Assembly: GCA_021774335.1 (NCBI GenBank)
Contig: JAJFJD010000057.1
Location: 1 to 64,000 of the forward strand
Direction: 5' to 3'
Length of the DNA: 64,000 nt
Source: Alphaproteobacteria bacterium
Lineage (GTDB): Bacteria; Pseudomonadota; Alphaproteobacteria; UBA8366
The notes under the pieces are model-generated. The model made no database searches and was not told the DNA's origin. It worked only from the letters and a program-made list of their open reading frames with translations. Positions 63,535 to 64,000 of this stretch are shown here, one piece after another (position 1 is the stretch's first letter; each line of letters opens with the position of its first letter). The position numbers were made by a program, and so were the translations under genes.

Positions 63535-64000
63535 ATGACCGCGACGGTATTCATCGACGGCGAACACGGCACCACCGGCTTGCAGATCCAGGCGCGTCTC
63601 TCGACGCGTTCGGATATCGGCTTGCTGAGCCTGCCCCACGCCGAGCGACGCAATACCGACGCCCGCCGCGAGTTGTTGAACAAGGCCGACCTGGTGATCC
63701 TGTGCCTGCCGGATGACGCGGCGCGGGACGCGGTCGCCATGATCGACAACCCGACGGTCAAGGTCATCGACGCCAGTACGGCGCACCGCACCGCCGAGGG
63801 ATGGGTCTTCGGCATGCCGGAATACGACACGGAACAGCGCGCGAAGATCGCCGACGCCGCGCGGGTCGCCAATCCAGGGTGTTATGCGATTGCTTCGATC
63901 GCCTTGCTGCACCCGATTGTGTCGGCGGGCCTGCTGCCGGCGGACTGGCCGGTGACGATCAATGCGGTGTCCGGCTATTCGGGTGGGGGTAAGGGATTGA
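63535..64000 (+). CDS. argC: N-acetyl-gamma-glutamyl-phosphate reductase, N-terminal part
   Basis: NADPH-dependent reductase of arginine synthesis, type 2 (short) form, running off the right edge after about 155 codons. The nucleotide motif is [19 protein letters not shown]; the active-site cysteine lies in [19 protein letters not shown], and [13 protein letters not shown] follows at the edge. ATG 63535 has AAGGAG upstream. It lies 40 bases after the rpsI terminator. Confidence 0.95.
   Translation, partial: MTATVFIDGEHGTTGLQIQARLSTRSDIGLLSLPHAERRNTDARRELLNKADLVILCLPDDAARDAVAMIDNPTVKVIDASTAHRTAEGWVFGMPEYDTEQRAKIADAARVANPGCYAIASIALLHPIVSAGLLPADWPVTINAVSGYSGGGKGL

Overview
The window is a stretch of GC-rich chromosome from an alphaproteobacterium, most likely of the Rhodospirillales type. 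The evidence is the conserved gene orders glyA-nrdR-ribD-ribE-ribBX-ribH-nusB-thiL and (ubiquinol-cytochrome c chaperone)-DUF177-rpmF-plsX-fabH-ihfA-merR. It also carries a MucR/Ros regulator, a K+-independent H+-pyrophosphatase, a cysteine-free (Mg-type) HemB, PAS_5 proteins, an LdtR-like MarR protein, a NadQ-like Nudix/HTH regulator, and two TTAA-N7-TTAAC sites that match the CtrA consensus. I see no phage, insertion sequence, CRISPR array or rRNA. The only tRNA is tRNA-Pro(GGG).

Layout. 1-4.3 kb: 3' part of the window's hemB fragment, a PAS_5 protein, O-acetylhomoserine sulfhydrylase (metY) behind a SAM-II-like riboswitch, a peroxiredoxin and a luciferase-like oxidoreductase. 4.6-10.1 kb: two methyltransferases, a thioesterase and a valine-catabolic operon (isobutyryl-CoA dehydrogenase, 3-hydroxyisobutyryl-CoA hydrolase, mmsB). 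10.2-13.4 kb: MarR/LdtR-like regulator, glutamine amidotransferase, EamA exporter, a DUF6898-like protein and mucR. 13.8-24.1 kb: rpiB, glyA, the riboflavin/nusB/thiL operon, a FliL-like protein and hppA. 24.5-31.8 kb: chemoreceptor, bamE, the lipid/ribosomal L32 operon, ihfA, merR and tRNA-Pro.

32-49.9 kb is more accessory: a DCC protein, two two-component systems, a GMC oxidoreductase, a short nuclease, a cysteine-dioxygenase-like cupin coupled to hyuB/hyuA, RlpA, an orphan family-5 binding protein, and an alcohol dehydrogenase next to a TauD-like dioxygenase. 50-54.1 kb: a secreted Cys-rich CNPCKAKAA-repeat protein, a small conserved protein, cutA, an MFS transporter, a universal stress protein and a CBS protein. 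54.4-57.6 kb: nadA-nadC with two operator-like inverted repeats and the nearby nadQ-like regulator gene. 57.8-64 kb: a surface lipoprotein, a cupin, a second metY paralogue with a CoA-binding protein and an enoyl-CoA hydratase, then rplM-rpsI and the start of argC.

The most unusual signals are four. First, the SAM-II-like leader of metY, whose downstream hairpins appear able to control both termination and Shine-Dalgarno access. Second, the 11-cysteine secreted repeat peptide. Third, the paired ATGCTC-N5-GAGCAT sites before nadA. Fourth, the two CtrA-like boxes. Functions are assigned by reading the proteins by eye; no database search was run.
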